A stretch of DNA of 64,000 bases from Carettochelys insculpta (lineage: Eukaryota > Chordata > Testudines > Carettochelyidae), in NCBI RefSeq assembly GCF_033958435.1, contig NC_134140.1, positions 59,365,001 through 59,429,000 on the forward strand, written 5' to 3'. The translations under genes and the position numbers were made by a program. Positions 33,611 through 46,365 of this stretch are shown here, in pieces. Every line of letters starts with the position of its first letter. Within the stretch, counting starts at the first letter, position 1. The notes under the pieces were generated by a model. It saw only the letters and a list, made by a program, of their open reading frames with translations. It was not told the DNA's origin and searched no databases.

Positions 33611-36133
33611 CTAGGGTGACCAGATATCCCATTTTTAAAGAGACAGTCCTATTTAAACCCTCCTACAGGTGTGTCTACTTTTTAAAAAAAAAATGATTAC
33701 ATTATCCCATATTTTTGGTCTCTCCCCACTCATCGATAATGATGGGTCCTACTGCTGGGCAATTTTTTGTTTTCAGCCACCCATCCACCTGCAGCGAGTG
33801 GAGGGGATCCAGTGGCTGATGACTGGCATATGCGCAAGGCTGGTAATCAGGCAAAGCTGCAACATGTGGGGCAGGCCAGTCCCCCTCCTGGTCCATCAGT
33901 GCAGTCCCTGCTGCATGCTGGCTCTTGGCTAGAAGGCTTCCTGGGCCTATTTCCAACCAGCATTGGTTGCTTGTTGTGGTGGCTGGTAAAAGTGCAGGTG
34001 GGTTGGTGGCCAATTTTGAGTCACATCTGCTGTGCCTGTTCAGTGCCCCCTCAAGCTGCTGTTGATATTCTTCATTTCTCCCCTACCTCTGCACCCCACC
34101 CCAAGAGGGGTGCCTCCTACTCCCTGCATTGTATGGACAGCCAGCCCCTAGTCAGATCATTCAGCTCACTAACAGTCTGGCTAGTCAGCTCCTTTCTTCC
34201 CCCACTGCCTTTGGCTGGACTGGCACCCAGGGAAAATTCAAGACCTTCTGGTCTGGGGAGATGACCCAATGGAGTCAATCCCTGCATGCATCAAAGTTCT
34301 ACATAGCACAGGTCTGGAGAAGCTTCTCCTCTCCTCAGCTGAGCCCTTGTGTGGCAAGAAGGATGCTATTTGCAGTTGGCTTACAACCTGTCCCTACAGG
34401 TCCCTAGGAATGGGTGCTCATATAGCACTTTCTTCCCATGCAGCTCCCAAATGAGGTCCTGCCCAAAGCGTGTGTGAGGCTTCTCCGTCCCCTAGAATCC
34501 TACCCTCTTGAGCCACCTTTCTGGCCAGCCTCACTGAAGACCCTGTAGTCAGGTTACCTGGGCCCTGGTTGTTTAGGGCTTAACACTGTAGCTAGGGGAC
34601 AGTAGGTGACTGGGTTTGTCAGTGACCAGGAGCAGCTTGGAGGTATTAGCTGTCTTTTTGCTCTGTGTGGGCAGGAAGGGACAAACTTCTAGCCATGAGG
34701 ACAAGATGGGAGGTGAGAGATGATCTCTGGAAAAATATGTGGCATGTTATCCATATCTCCACTCCCACTCCACTTCAGAGGGAAGCAGCTCCCATCCTTC
34801 TCTCCCATGCAATGCTGAAAGGCTGCTGCTTGCCTGGCTCCAGTATGAATGTAAACAGAAATCTGCAAAGGGGAGCCAATGACTCTGTGCCCCTCACATG
34901 CTGCCTTCAGAAGATGCGGTGCCCAGATCCAGGAGAGGCAAGGCCATCCCAGGGCCCAGGCAGACATGGAGGGTGGACAGCCCTGGGTATAAATTGGTAT
35001 ATAGAGAGGTGACATCCATGGTGGGAAAGATGGTGTTCCAAGGGAGGCTGTTAATGGTGCAACATTTCTGGAGGAAGTCCACTGTGTTGTAACACAAGCA
35101 GCGCTGACAAATGCCTTCAGGAGCCAGGCTGTACTGCAGACCCCATTTCCATTGGCATCCTCACACCTCCCATTCTGATCAGGGTTGCTGATAGAATTAA
35201 TGGCTCCCTAGGCAAGGTGGGAGTGGGGCTCTGGGCCCCGGGAAAGGACAGAACCTTGAGGGGGGGAGGGCTGGGCAAGGGAGCTAGTGTCTCTCAGCTC
35301 AGCCTTTCAGCATTGCCCAGCTGTAGCAATTTAAAGGGCCCAGGATTCCGTTCACTGCAGCTCCTATAATAGAAGCAGTGGTGGCCTGGATTCCTGGGCC
35401 CTTATAAATCACTGGGCACCAAGTTAGCTGCCTCTTTTACTACCTTCCACCCTTTGTCAAAAGCCTTGATGCTAATCGTTGCTCACAAGTCACACACAGC
35501 AGTGTGGAATCTATATAGGGATCATCACTTCAAGAAGAGCGGGAGGTTAGTTACCCGTGACTGGAGGCTCTTTGAGATATGTGGTCCCTATCTGTATTCC
35601 ACTACCCACCTTGAACCCCTTTGCTTCTGACTAGACTCCACTATGGTAAGAGGGAGACTGGGGAGTCACTGACCTGCACTATCCTCAGCTGTGAGCACTA
35701 TGCTCATATAAGTAGATGGACCCTGCAAAAAAATACTGACCTCAGGTGTGTGGCAGCATGTGCCATGTGGAATACAGATGAAGACCAAACATCTCAAAGA
35801 CCCTCCAAGCACAGGTCGGTAAGCTGTTACGACTGTCGGTGCAGACGTGGTAGTTGTGGCTGATAGTTTAATTTGTTGTAAAAGGATAATTTTTGTCAAA
35901 GTTGGTGAAGTAATTCTAATTCTTCACATATTAATGTGGTGTCTGGTTCTGTGGTGGGCTGGAAGTTCAGTTCTTGGAGAGTGTGGATAATTCAGCTCCT
36001 GCTACTTGTGTCATTACCAGACCTTTCAAAGAAAAGTGAGGGATAACAAGCTGCCACCCCCAGCTGCCAAGGGTCTGAATATGGGATAATTCATCCCTTT
36101 TAAAAAATAAGTGGGGACGGTTGGTCACCCTAG
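33611..36133. mobile_element. DNA transposon remnant with CTAGGGTGACCA ends, 2.5 kb
   Basis: The left end CTAGGGTGACCA at 33611 and its exact inverted copy ending at 36133 bound 2.5 kb. The left subterminal CAGATATCCCATTTTTAAAG and the right CCTTTTAAAAAATAAG also mirror in part. No transposase ORF was recognised, and parts inside (34000-35600) look like other repeats. The same ends occur at 10199-10470. Confidence 0.6.
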
Positions 36134-37440
36134 CTTTAGACATTGAGGAAGGGAAAAAAACTGTTTTATAATGATTTCAATATACTATAATGTGTTTCTT
36201 AAACTCAGAAGTGTACATAGATGATTATTTTTGTACATGACCCCCCATTTTTTATGATGGGGAAAAAAAATCCTCATCCCTGAATCTGATGGGCCTATTT
36301 TGCTTTTGCTTTGGTGTAAATGAGAATCTGAACCTGCTTTGCAAAATTCCAGGTTGAAGAGGAATGGTGGTATGGTTATACCAATAGATTTATAAAAGTG
36401 CATTTCCTGTATCATACCTCTAAAATCTTAACCTCCGGTGCTGTTTTTAGCAGCAGTGGGAATCTAGAAGCATTGAAAATGGGGGAAAAAAAAAATGCCA
36501 CAGCCTTATAAATCAGCTTCATTAGTCAGTAAATGGCAATAAGAATAAGGACTTGGAATGTTTTACGTTTTCCAAGTGCTATGTAAAATACAGGCCATGG
36601 TCGGCTGTGGTAGGTCCTGAACCAGCAGTTCAAGTGATGAAAAGAGGTAGAGATGGGACTGGGAAATGACCCCAGTGGAGATGCTGTTAGATAGACCCAC
36701 CAGTCATTTTCCCCTATGCAGAGGACTTACTCTGACTGCAGGAGTATTTCAGTCATCCATCCAATTAAGCGATCAGAAAATGCTCCCTGTGCTGGAGAAA
36801 AGATTCCTTCCCCCCCATAGCTCTGCACATGTTGCTCATGCACAGAGCCCAGCCATTTGGGCCTGATACTGGAATCAAAGGTTAAACTAGGCAGTCAGGA
36901 AATTTTGGTTCTGTTCGTGGTTCTACCACCAATGTGTTGTGATCCTGGGCAAGCCATGTCATTGTTTTGTGCTTCAATTTCCTCATCTGTAAAATGGTAA
37001 AGTGCCTTAGTATTTTGGATGAAAAGTACTATGTAACTATTATGTGTATTACAGTAGCATTGTGCAATCTTCACTCTTGAGTTGTCACATTGACATCATC
37101 TCTGCAGGTAAATAATGAAAGTGGATTATTGTTATTCTAAAAGAATGGGGAGAAGGCAAATGACTTCATGCCCCTTTCAAATCTTATAAAATACACCCAA
37201 AGCAAAGGTAGACCTCATCGTGATATTTAGAATGGTGAAGGAAAGTTGTGTTTGCTCTATGGGACAAAGTTCTGCATATGTTTGAACAATTGAAAGCTAC
37301 CAAGATTATTCTATAATATTGTCATGATTTAAAAGCATTCAGTAGCAGAAGAGCGTATACAATTTAGTGTAAAACAGTCTAGGGCCCTAAATACGTTCTC
37401 TCTATTCAAAATAATTTGTTACCAAAATAATTTAGGTTAA
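36134..37440. other. Gene-free stretch downstream of CASP3
   Basis: No exon or clear mobile element was recognised. A short AT-rich segment with a TCATCTGTAAAATGG box at about 36980 resembles an ancient MIR-type SINE core, which is tentative. Confidence 0.45.
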
Positions 37441-37447
37441 TTTTTAA

Positions 37448-40400
37448 ATGAAGGGCAACAGTCTGCTCATGTCCCCTCTCAATCTTCTCTCTTCTAAACT
37501 AAACCAGCCCAGTTCTTTCAGTCTTCCCTCATGGCTCATGTTCTGTAGACCTTTAATCATTCTTGTCACACTTCTCTGGACTCTCTTCAGTTACTCCACA
37601 TCTTTCTTGAAATATTGTACCCAGAACTGGAGGCAGTACTCCAGTTGAGGTCTAATGAGTGCAGAGTAGAGCAGAAGAATGACTTGCTGTGTCTTGCTGT
37701 CAATACTCCTGTTGCTGCATCCCAGAATCATGTTTGCTTTTTTTTTTGCACCAGCATCACACTGGTGACTCATATTTAGCTTGTAGTCTACTATGACCCC
37801 CCTAAATCCCTTTCCGCAGTACTCTTTCCTAGACTGTATGATGTATGAAGCTGATTGTTCCTTCCTAAGTGGAGCACTTTGCACTTGTCCTGATTAAACT
37901 TCATCCTGTTTACCTCAGACCATTTCTCCAGTTTGTGCAGGTAATTTGGAATTCTGACCATATCCTCCAAATCAGTTTCAACCCCTCCCAGCTAGGTATC
38001 ATCTGCAAACTTAAGAAGCATACTCTGTATGCTAATATATAAATCACTGATGAAGATATTGAATAGAACTAGTACAAAAACAGATCCCTGTGGAACCCCA
38101 CTTGTTATTGCTCTTCCAGCATGACTGTGAACCATTAATAACTACTCTCCGAGAACAGTTATCCAGCCAGTTATGCACCCACCTTATAGTGGCCCCATCT
38201 AAGTTGTATTTGCCTAGTTTATTGATAACATCATGTGAGACTCTATCAAATGCCTTACCAAAGTCTAGGTATACGACATTCATCTCTTTTCCTTTATGCA
38301 CAAGACTTGTTATCCTATCAAAGAAAGCTATCAGATTGGTCTGGCATGATTCTTTATAAATCCATACTGGCTGTTATCTATCACTTTATTTTCTTCTAGA
38401 TGTTTGAAGAATTACTTGCTTAATTCTTAATTACTTGCTCCATTATCTTTCCCGGAACAGAAGTTAAACTGACTGGTCTGTAGTTTCTTGGGTTGTTCTT
38501 TTTTCCCTTTTTATAGATGGGCACTATATTTGCCCTTTTCCATTCTTCTGGAATCTCTCCAGACTTCCAGGACTTTGCAAAGGTGATAGCTAACGGTTCC
38601 AATACCTACTCTATCAGCTCTTTGAGTATTCTAGGATACATTTCATCAGGGCCTGGTGACTTGAAGACATCTAATTTTTTCTAAGTAATTTTTAACTTGT
38701 TCTTTTTTTATTTTATCCTCTAAACCTACCCCTTCCCATTATCATTCACCATGTTAGGGATTTCTCCATCAGACTTAATAGGTAAAGACTGAAACAAAGA
38801 AGTCATTAAGCACCTCTGCCATTTCCAAGTTTCCTGATACTGTTTCTTCCTCCTCACTGAGCAGTGGATCTACCCTGTCCTTGGTCTTCCTCTTGCTTCT
38901 AATATGTTTATAGAACGTCATCTTGTTGTCCTTTGTCCCTAGCTCGTTTGAGCTTGGTTTGTACCTTTGCTTTCCTAATCTTGCCCCTGTATACATGCGT
39001 TGTTTGCTTATTTTCATTGTTCGTAATATTTCTTAATGCCCACTTTTTATATGCCTCCTTTTTGATTTTGAGATCGTGCAAGATCTCCTGGCTAAGCCAG
39101 GGTGGTCTTTTAACATACTTTCCATCCTTCCTATGCATCGGTATAGCTTGCTTTTGGGCCCTTAATAACGTCCCTTTGAAAAACTGCCAACTCTCCTCAG
39201 TTGTTTTTTCTGTTAATCTTGCTTCCCATGGGACCTTATCTACCAGCTCTCTGAGTTTACCAAAATCTGCCTTCCTGAAATCCATTGTCTCTATTTTGCT
39301 GTTTTCCCTTTCACCATTTCTTAGAATCATAAACTGATTTCATGGTCACTCTCTCCCAAGCTGCCTTCCGTTTTCAAATTCTCAAACAGTTCCTCCCTAG
39401 TTAAAATCAAACCTAGAACTGCTTCCCCCCAAGTAGCTTCTTCCATCTTTCTGACACGTTCTGGAGAGTCTGTGCCTCGCTGTGTTAGTTTCCCAACATA
39501 TGTCTGAGTGGTTGAAGTCTCCCATCACCCCCAAATCCTGTACTTTGGATGATTTTGTTAGTTGCTTAGAACAAGCCTCTTCTGCCTGGTTAGGTGGTCT
39601 ATAGTAGACTCCTAGCATGACATCGCCCTTGTCATTTACTCCTTTCAACCTAATCCAGACACTTTCAACATGTCTCTCTCCTACATCCATATCCACCTCA
39701 GTCCAGGTGTGTACATTTTTAATATATAAGGCAACACCTCCCTGCTGTTGACCCTGCCTATCCTTTCTGAGTAAGCTATATCCTTCTGTACCAGTATTCC
39801 AGTTGTGTATTATCCCACCAAGGCTCTGTGATACCAGTTGTATCATAGTTATATGTATTTATTAGGACTTCAAGTTCTTCCTGCTTATTACCCATACTTT
39901 TTGCATTTGTATATAGGCTGCTAAGATATTAATTTGCTTTTGCCTCCCAGTTCTGCCTAGTCTCTCTCTTTTTTTCTCTGCTATTACAGCCCATGATCCC
40001 TCCCATTTCCAGCCAAACTCCCAGGTCTCCAGGTCTCTTACTTACCTGTGGGCTTTGGTCACCAGTCCCTGTCGAACCTAGTTTAAAGCCCTCCTCACAA
40101 ATTTAGCCCATCTTGATCCAAGTACAGCCTTCCCATTCCTTAAAATGTGAATCCCATCCCCACTTAGCACCCTTAATGGAACAACATCCTGTGATTGAGG
40201 AAGCCAAAGCTCCTAGCGACACGATCCTCGCAGCCAGGCATTCACCTCCAGGATGTACCTGTCTCTGCCTGGGCCCCTACCTGTGACAGGAATGATGGAG
40301 GAGAACACCACCTGTACTCCCAACTCCTTCACACACACTCTCCCACTTGATCTGCTCAGGGTTACAACTTGCAGTATCATTCGTGCTGACGTGGATGAGT

Positions 40401-40900
40401 AGTATGGGGTAGGGGTCAGCAGGCTAAATAATCCTCAACAACACCTCTGCAATATCTCGGATGTGGGCTCTTGGCAGGCAGCATACCTCCTGAGAGGGCA
40501 CGTCAGGGCGACAGATGGATGCCTCCGTCCCCTTCAGAAGAGAGTCTCTGACCACCACTCCCCTATTTCCTCCTTGTAGTAGTGGCAACAGATCTCCCAG
40601 CCTTGGGAGTACAAGGCTTCTCTGCTTTTGCTGTAGGGGTTGATTCCTTGTCTCCTGTATCGAGAATGGCATAATGGTTTCCCAGTACCACAATGGGAGG
40701 GTTGGGAGCAGGAGTGGAGCACTCCCTGCTGCTGGAAGTGACCAGCTGCCAGCGTCACCCCTGAACCATCTCCTTCTTCACCAATGATGCACCAGTAGTT
40801 TCTTGTGGTGGGACAGCTATCTGAACCTCCGCTGCCTCCACATGAATACTGTCCAGAAATTGCTTGTGGATACAGATATTCCGTAGCTTAATTAAGGGGA
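37448..40900 (-). mobile_element. CR1 LINE (second copy), decayed, 3' end missing
   Basis: Minus-strand reading from about 40900 to 37448 covers part of ORF1 (an esterase-like region, with an HVSTNDT segment near 40385), then ORF2. The copy stops in the late RT region, so the CR1 3' UTR is missing. It is more broken than the copy at 5374. Confidence 0.88.
37591..39846 (-). pseudogene. CR1 ORF2 remnant, multiply frameshifted
   Basis: At least six pieces in several frames make up this remnant: 39846-39397 (endonuclease start, SLGGIIHNWN), 39330-38908, 39017-38775, 38602-38420 (YRPVSLTS), 38301-38044 (FGKAFDRVSH) and 37884-37591 (late RT, RPQLEYCLQFW). The catalytic RT box lies in the broken stretch between the last two pieces. 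It is clearly non-functional. Confidence 0.88.
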
Positions 40901-40901
40901 C

Positions 40902-41064
40902 ACATGACCAAAGCCCACAGATAAGTAAAAGACCTGGAGACCTGGGAGTTGGGTTGGAGATGGGAGGGATCATGGGCTGTAATAGCAGAGAAAAAAAGAG
41001 AAACTAAGCAGAACTGGGAGACAAAAGCAAATCAGTATCTTAGATGCCTATATATATACAAATG
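40902..41064 (+). repeat. Inverted CR1 segment beside the second CR1
   Basis: About 163 bases match 39899-40063 in inverted orientation, with roughly 90% identity by eye (shared ATTACAGCCCATGATCCCTC and CAGGTCTCCAGGTCT boxes). It comes from the ORF1-ORF2 junction region of CR1 but sits at the 5' edge of the other copy and points the other way. Confidence 0.8.
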
Positions 41065-41199
41065 CAAGCAGTAATACACTTATGTCACCCATACACTTTG
41101 TTCAATCATACTGTATGCTTGGGAAGGAACCTGGTATGTCAGACTAACAGTCGTTTTCAGTTCTACATTTTTTTGCTACTTGTGAGTGGTCCTATTGTC

Positions 41200-41300
41200 A
41201 GGCTATTCTGTTTTTTCAGATCACAAAGACAAGACCAGGTGAGGCAATATCTTTCACTGGACCACCTTTTGGAAAAAGGTACAACTTTTCAAGCTATATA
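41200..41300 (+). repeat. Short dispersed repeat fragment
   Basis: The ACCAGGTGAGGCAATATCTTTCACTGGACC sequence family occurs again at 63040-63090 (GAGTGAGGTAATATC...TTGGA). It is a common turtle repeat of uncertain class. Confidence 0.55.
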
Positions 41301-42030
41301 GAGAATGACAGGCAAGCACATGAGCCATCACTTCATTACCACTGGGTGTCACTGTAGATAATAGAATAATCCCCACAGGCTTTAACAATACATTCAAATT
41401 TTTTATTTCAGTCAGCCTGAGTGTGCGTTGCCTTTTGTGGGCCTGAATGTCAAAGTGCTTAATGACGTCAGACCGTAGGATTTTGAAAGGCTTCCATGTG
41501 AACTATTTGTTTCTCTTCTCACTAGATAGCGTGGCAAAAATGAACTAACGAGTTCCAAGAGAGAAATTATTTTTTCCCAGTAACCACGCCCTCTTCAGAT
41601 AGGCCTGGTGAACAATTGGTTTTGGGGAATTTAGACTTTGAATCTGGACAGTACTACTAAATCTGCGGACAACTATATTGTGGAGCCCCATCTTTCCAAG
41701 GACAGGTTAAAGGCTTGTGTAATTGTTACAGCACCTGTGCTGTATGGTATGCAGTATCATGGTGATTTGAGAGCTCTGAGATTATAGCAACTTGTGCCCC
41801 TGGTGAATTAAGATACGTTTACACTTTATTTTGGGCCTGGATGGAGAATGTCACATGTTTTCCCTACCCTACTCACCAAGAGCTATGAGCTTCTGTTTGC
41901 CTAACTTGCTTCTGTGGGATGACTCAAGTTGACGTATGAACAACCACACAACTTGCTTCTGTAGGCTGACTCAAACTGACATATGAACAACCTTACATGG
42001 GCTAGATGGACCTTTGGTCTGACCACTATT
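41301..42030. other. Gene-free stretch
   Basis: No exon was recognised. Two copies of a CAACTTGCTTCTGT-GG-TGACTCAA motif (about 41908 and 41951) form a short tandem duplication. Confidence 0.4.
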
Positions 42031-42039
42031 CTGTCTTCT

Positions 42040-42770
42040 GACAGTGTCCCATGCAAGATGTTTCACAGGAGACGAACAGAACAGGACAGTTCGGAGCGAT
42101 TCATCTCGTCATCCTATCCCATCATCTGGCAGTCAGAGGTTTAGGGACACCCAGAGTGTGGGGTTGTCCTTGACCGTCTTAGCAAATGGATGTTGATGGA
42201 CCTACCTTCTGTAAATTTATCTAATTTTTTTCAAGCTTACTTATACTTTTGGCTTTCACAACATCCTTTGGTAACAAGTTCCTCATGTTGACTGTGTATT
42301 GTGTAAAGAGGTACTTCCTTTTGTTTGTTTCAGACCTGCTGCTTATTTACTTCATTCAGTGATTCCCCATTCTTTTGTTAATGTGAAGAGATAACACTTT
42401 CTTATTCACTTTCTCCACACCAGTCGTGATTTTATAGACTTGTGTCATATCCCGTAAATTGTACGGTTTAGAAAAGAGACAGTCTTTAATTTCTCCTCCT
42501 GATGTCATTAAGCACTTTCAGAAGTAGGAGTTCCATTCTCCTAATCAGTTTTGTTGTCTTTTTCTTTCCTTTTTCAAAGCCTATTACATATTTTTGAGAT
42601 GGAGCAAGAATTGCATTCAGTAATCCAGGTATGAGTGTACCAAAGATTTACATGGTTGCATTATGGTATTTTCTGTCTTATTAGCTATTCCTTGCCTAAT
42701 AGTTCCAAATATTTTCTTGGCTTTTTTGCCTACTCTACTGCACATTGAGCAGCTATACATGAGTTTAAAG
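42040..42770 (-). repeat. Ancient L3/CR1-type LINE fragment
   Basis: The order of blocks, read on +, is the antisense of late LINE RT: a TTCAC-ACATCC segment, TCTTTAATTTCTCCTCCTG, TTTTTGAGATGG-GC, GTACCAAAGATTTACATGG and CTGCACATTGAGCAG. It is too decayed for a reading frame. The clade is judged from the overall pattern. Confidence 0.6.
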
Positions 42771-42812
42771 AGAAGAAAGAATACACACTTGATACTGGGA
42801 CTTACACTAGGA

Positions 42813-43659
42813 CATGGTTTCCCAAACTGGGGGGCATGAAGAAATTCCAGGGGGGTGTGAGGTGACCCAGCCCCTGTCGTTCCGCCCACCCCAAGAAAGA
42901 GCCAGCCCTTGCTGCCAGCTCCCAGCCCCTGCCATTTCATGTGAATGACTCGGCACAGCCACTGTAAAAAGCAGGCAGCCAGCGAAGGTCCACGTGGAGC
43001 TCGTTGATTCCTGCAAAGGTGAGTGGTTGTGGGGGGGGAGGAGGACAGGTTTAGATGTGGGGCTGGTGGTGCCTGGCTTGGAGGGTGGGGAGGGGCTCAG
43101 GCGGGTGGCTGCAGTAGCTGGCCTGCGACTTGGATGGGCAGATTGGGCAGCTGGTCCCGGCATTGCCATGGCTTGGGCAGCTGGCTCCTGAAGTGCCAGG
43201 GTTTGGGTAGGCGGCTTGGGCGGCTGGCCCTGGCAGCATGGGGGCTCAGGCAGTGCAGGGGCTTGTGGGGGTGGGCAGGCAGCTGGCATGGGGCCCAGGC
43301 AGCTGGCCAGCTTAGGCTGCTCCAAGCACCCCAAAGGTTAATCTGGAGGGTCCATAGTCAGTCTCCTAGGATTTCCCAACTTACAAAAACATTGAGCATC
43401 ATCTTTCATATTAAATTAATTTGTTTCTGCTGTTTCTGATGTTAAATGTTTTTTATTATATTTTTGGACTGAGAAAAACTATTTGTGCTTATTTTTAGTT
43501 TTAAATAACATTTTTATATCAAGGTTTTGTTTTAAATTACTAATTGAATTTTTTGTTAAAAGGGGGGTTGGATGATGGTGAAGAAGAGGTGTGGGGGGGC
43601 GTGAGGGTTTCTCAAAAATCAAAAGGGGGGCACGATGCTGAAATATTTGGGAACCACTG
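42813..43659. mobile_element. Non-autonomous hAT element, 847 bp
   Basis: The ends CATGGTTTCCCAAAC and, inverted, CAGTGGTTCCCAAAT match. The exact duplication CACTAGGA lies at 42805-42812 and 43660-43667. The inside is GC-rich (GCTGGCCCTGGCA repeats on +) and then AT-rich. No transposase ORF is supported. Confidence 0.92.
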
Positions 43660-43667
43660 CACTAGGA

Positions 43668-45489
43668 GATCCTAACAGACAATATTCAACAAGAGAGGGG
43701 CTCAAATTTGCTTGTGCCAGCCCTTCTGGCAATCACAGCCCTACTGTGTATTGTGGATCTGGATTTAGTTCCTAGCTCAGCCAAACTTCCTTTATGACCC
43801 AAGCCAGTCATTTGCTCTTTCTGTGCCTCAGTTCCCCATTTTAAAACAAAGATAAGACTTTCTTTGTCTGCTTTCCCTATTTACACTGTAAGAGCTCCAG
43901 GGCAGCATCTGTCTCTCACTTTGTGTTTGGACAGTGCCTGGCACAATAGTGTCCTGCTCTTGGTTAGAGCCTCTAGATGCAACTGTTATAATAAATAATA
44001 TCTTATCTAGCAGTTGTACATATGTACAGCTAAAAGTTCTCTGCAGTGTGTGTGAGAGTGCTATTTTAGAGAGGAGCACAGTACGGTGACTGATTCTGCA
44101 AGCCGAAAAATGCAAATTATATGATTGAAAACATTCAGTATGGGCCAGAGAATAATTTTGCCTCACATGTTGAAAATGTTGATCTTTATGCCTGTCAGCT
44201 CTACAGAGGTAACTGGAGATAAAGCGACAAGCTAGGGTTGTCCTGGACATTAACGTTTGTATTAGTGTATAGAGCTGTAACTGGTGTTTTAAGCCTAGCC
44301 ACAATCCCTTCTAGACATTGCAGCTTTATGTCCAGTCAACCTTTGTTTCTCTGCTGAGACCACAGCAGAATGGTGGTTTTTGTGGTGGAGAGTCCCCTGG
44401 GAGGCAGACTAAGCTTCACAGTCAAACCTTATCTACCATAATTCAGAATGAGGCCCTATCTCAGCATTTGGGTTAGGGAGTTTGAAACTCCCTATATTTT
44501 AAGGACCTGGAGAACTGGGGATGTGGCTCAGACCACTCCAAAGAGAAGGAACTGGCTGCAGAATTCAGAATCAAGTTCCGATTTCTGCACCTCAACCTTC
44601 AAAGGAGTGGTGTTGATCAGACTCAGACTGGTCACAACAAAGAAACCTAGAACATGCAATGGAGGCCATTCAGTAGTGTCCTAGTACCATAAAAAAAGGA
44701 AAGATGACACATTTTCCAGTATTGTGGCATGAAATATGATCTATTAACTTATAGTACGTTGTATGAGATATATGGATGAAAATCACAGTACAAGCACTTG
44801 ATGCTAATTAAAAATATCAGCGCTACTTATTTAACCATAGCAGCCGTCATAAGAATGATGGAAACTATCAACATTCAGCACCTTATAATCTTCCTTAAGA
44901 AGGTATAATTAATGCTACTTTTTGAACTCTACCTTGGAATTTCTCTCCAAGGAGATATTTGCAATGTAAAAGTCATGGTTTCCTCTTTCTCCCTGTCAAT
45001 ATTTCAAGTCTGCATACGAAAGTAAGAGCACAGGTTCTGCTTTATTGAGTTCAGCTGGAAGTAGCTTTCTCCATCCCCTTCCCTCCAAGACTTAAAGGGA
45101 CAGTAAATAAAAGCTGCATCCTTGGCCTGTTATTTACTCCCATTTTGTCTTATTTTTGTAAAAAGATGACCCTTCAGGAATCCTCTTCACTGTGCAGCCC
45201 TAGACCACCCTGTCCTTGACGCTCCATTAGTTTCAAACACTCGCCTGTTGTTCCTACAAAACTGTAAATTCTTTGAGGCAACTGCCTTTCATATTAGTCC
45301 TGTGCAGTCCCCGGTGCAGTGGAATCCTGGTTCTAACTGGTTGATATAAATCATAACGAGGTAACCTCTGATGTATATTTTTGATTTAAAATGGCAGACA
45401 TAGGGATGAGAAGAAGACAAATTTAGAAAACTCCTACTGCAAAAAACAATTCTCCTCTTGGTGATCGCTTGATAACGAGTAGGTCGTCT
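43668..45489. other. Gene-free stretch
   Basis: No exon or mobile element with clear ends was recognised. A weak MIR-like box (TTCCTTTATGACCCAAGCCAG) occurs near 43790. Confidence 0.45.
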
Positions 45490-45720
45490 TCATCTCACTC
45501 TCCTATTTTGTGATCCGTTGATGGCTGATCAGCCTGATTTTGGAGACGTAGGTCTTATCGCAGAAGGGGCAGATGTCAGTAGCTGTTGGGGGTGGGGCAT
45601 GGGGCATTTTTTGCCACTCCTGTCTTCTCTGGTTCTCATCTGCACTGTGGTGGCACTGCTGAGATTGTGCCACCGCCTCATGGATTACCACTCCCAATAC
45701 AATTTCTTCTCCAAGTGGTT
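45490..45720 (-). repeat. LINE 3' end fragment (C-terminal Cys motif)
   Basis: Minus-strand translation ends with CPFCDKTYVSKIRLISHQR, a CxxC zinc-finger-like C-terminus of the kind that closes the ORF2 of some non-LTR elements. The larger LINE at 54342-58080 has a related CSQCGKDCHSWIGLHS ending. It is severely 5' truncated. Confidence 0.6.
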
Positions 45721-45831
45721 GCTGAACTAAATTAGAGGAGAGCGTCTAGGTATAACACGAAAACCAGGAACTGCTCCTCCTTTAATTAGTTCATTTATTT
45801 TATATTACTGTCTGTAATCCGCAATCTAACC

Positions 45832-46357
45832 CAGTGATAGGCAATCAGGACTAGTGAGTGGACTGCAATGAGTGGCCACATTTGCCTCAGTGGGCCATGA
45901 CATTGAAATACAGTGGTGGGCAACTTGTGGCCTTCAGGCTGCATGTGGCCCATTGGGGTTCCACCTGTAGCCCCCAACCATTCTCTTCCCCCAGGCGTCT
46001 CATGCAGTGGCGCCTCATACCTACTCCTTCTCTTCTTCCAGCACTTCTGGAGTGTCATGAATCAGCTGATTCATCCTCCTCCTCCCTGCCTCCCAGAGCC
46101 TGAAAGATGCAAATCAGCAGATGTGTGGCTGTTCAAACTCTGGCAGGGAGGGGGCCAAGCGGGGATGGAACACGAACCAGCTGATTCATAGCAGTTTGAA
46201 AGCGTGGCGAGGTTGGGGGAGGAGTAAGTAAGTGTGGGGTTCCAGTGCCCCGATGAGAGAGGCATGGGGAGAAGGGTGCAGAGAGGGGGTGTGCAGGTTG
46301 CAGGTTGAACCCCGAAGGGCCGCAGGTGGCCCACAGGCTACAGGTTGCCCATTACTG
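45832..46357. mobile_element. Non-autonomous hAT element, 526 bp
   Basis: The ends CAGTGATAGGCAATC and, inverted, CAGTAATGGGCAACC match. The exact duplication ATCTAACC flanks it (45824-45831 and 46358-46365). The same family as 16567-17118 is suggested by the shared GGTTGC-GACC / CACATGTGGC segments. Confidence 0.92.
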
Positions 46358-46365
46358 ATCTAACC

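Noticed and set aside
42807..43439. Pro/Ala-rich ORFs of 175 and 138 codons
   Set aside because: They fall inside the hAT element at 42813-43659, whose low-complexity GC-rich interior produces open frames on both strands.
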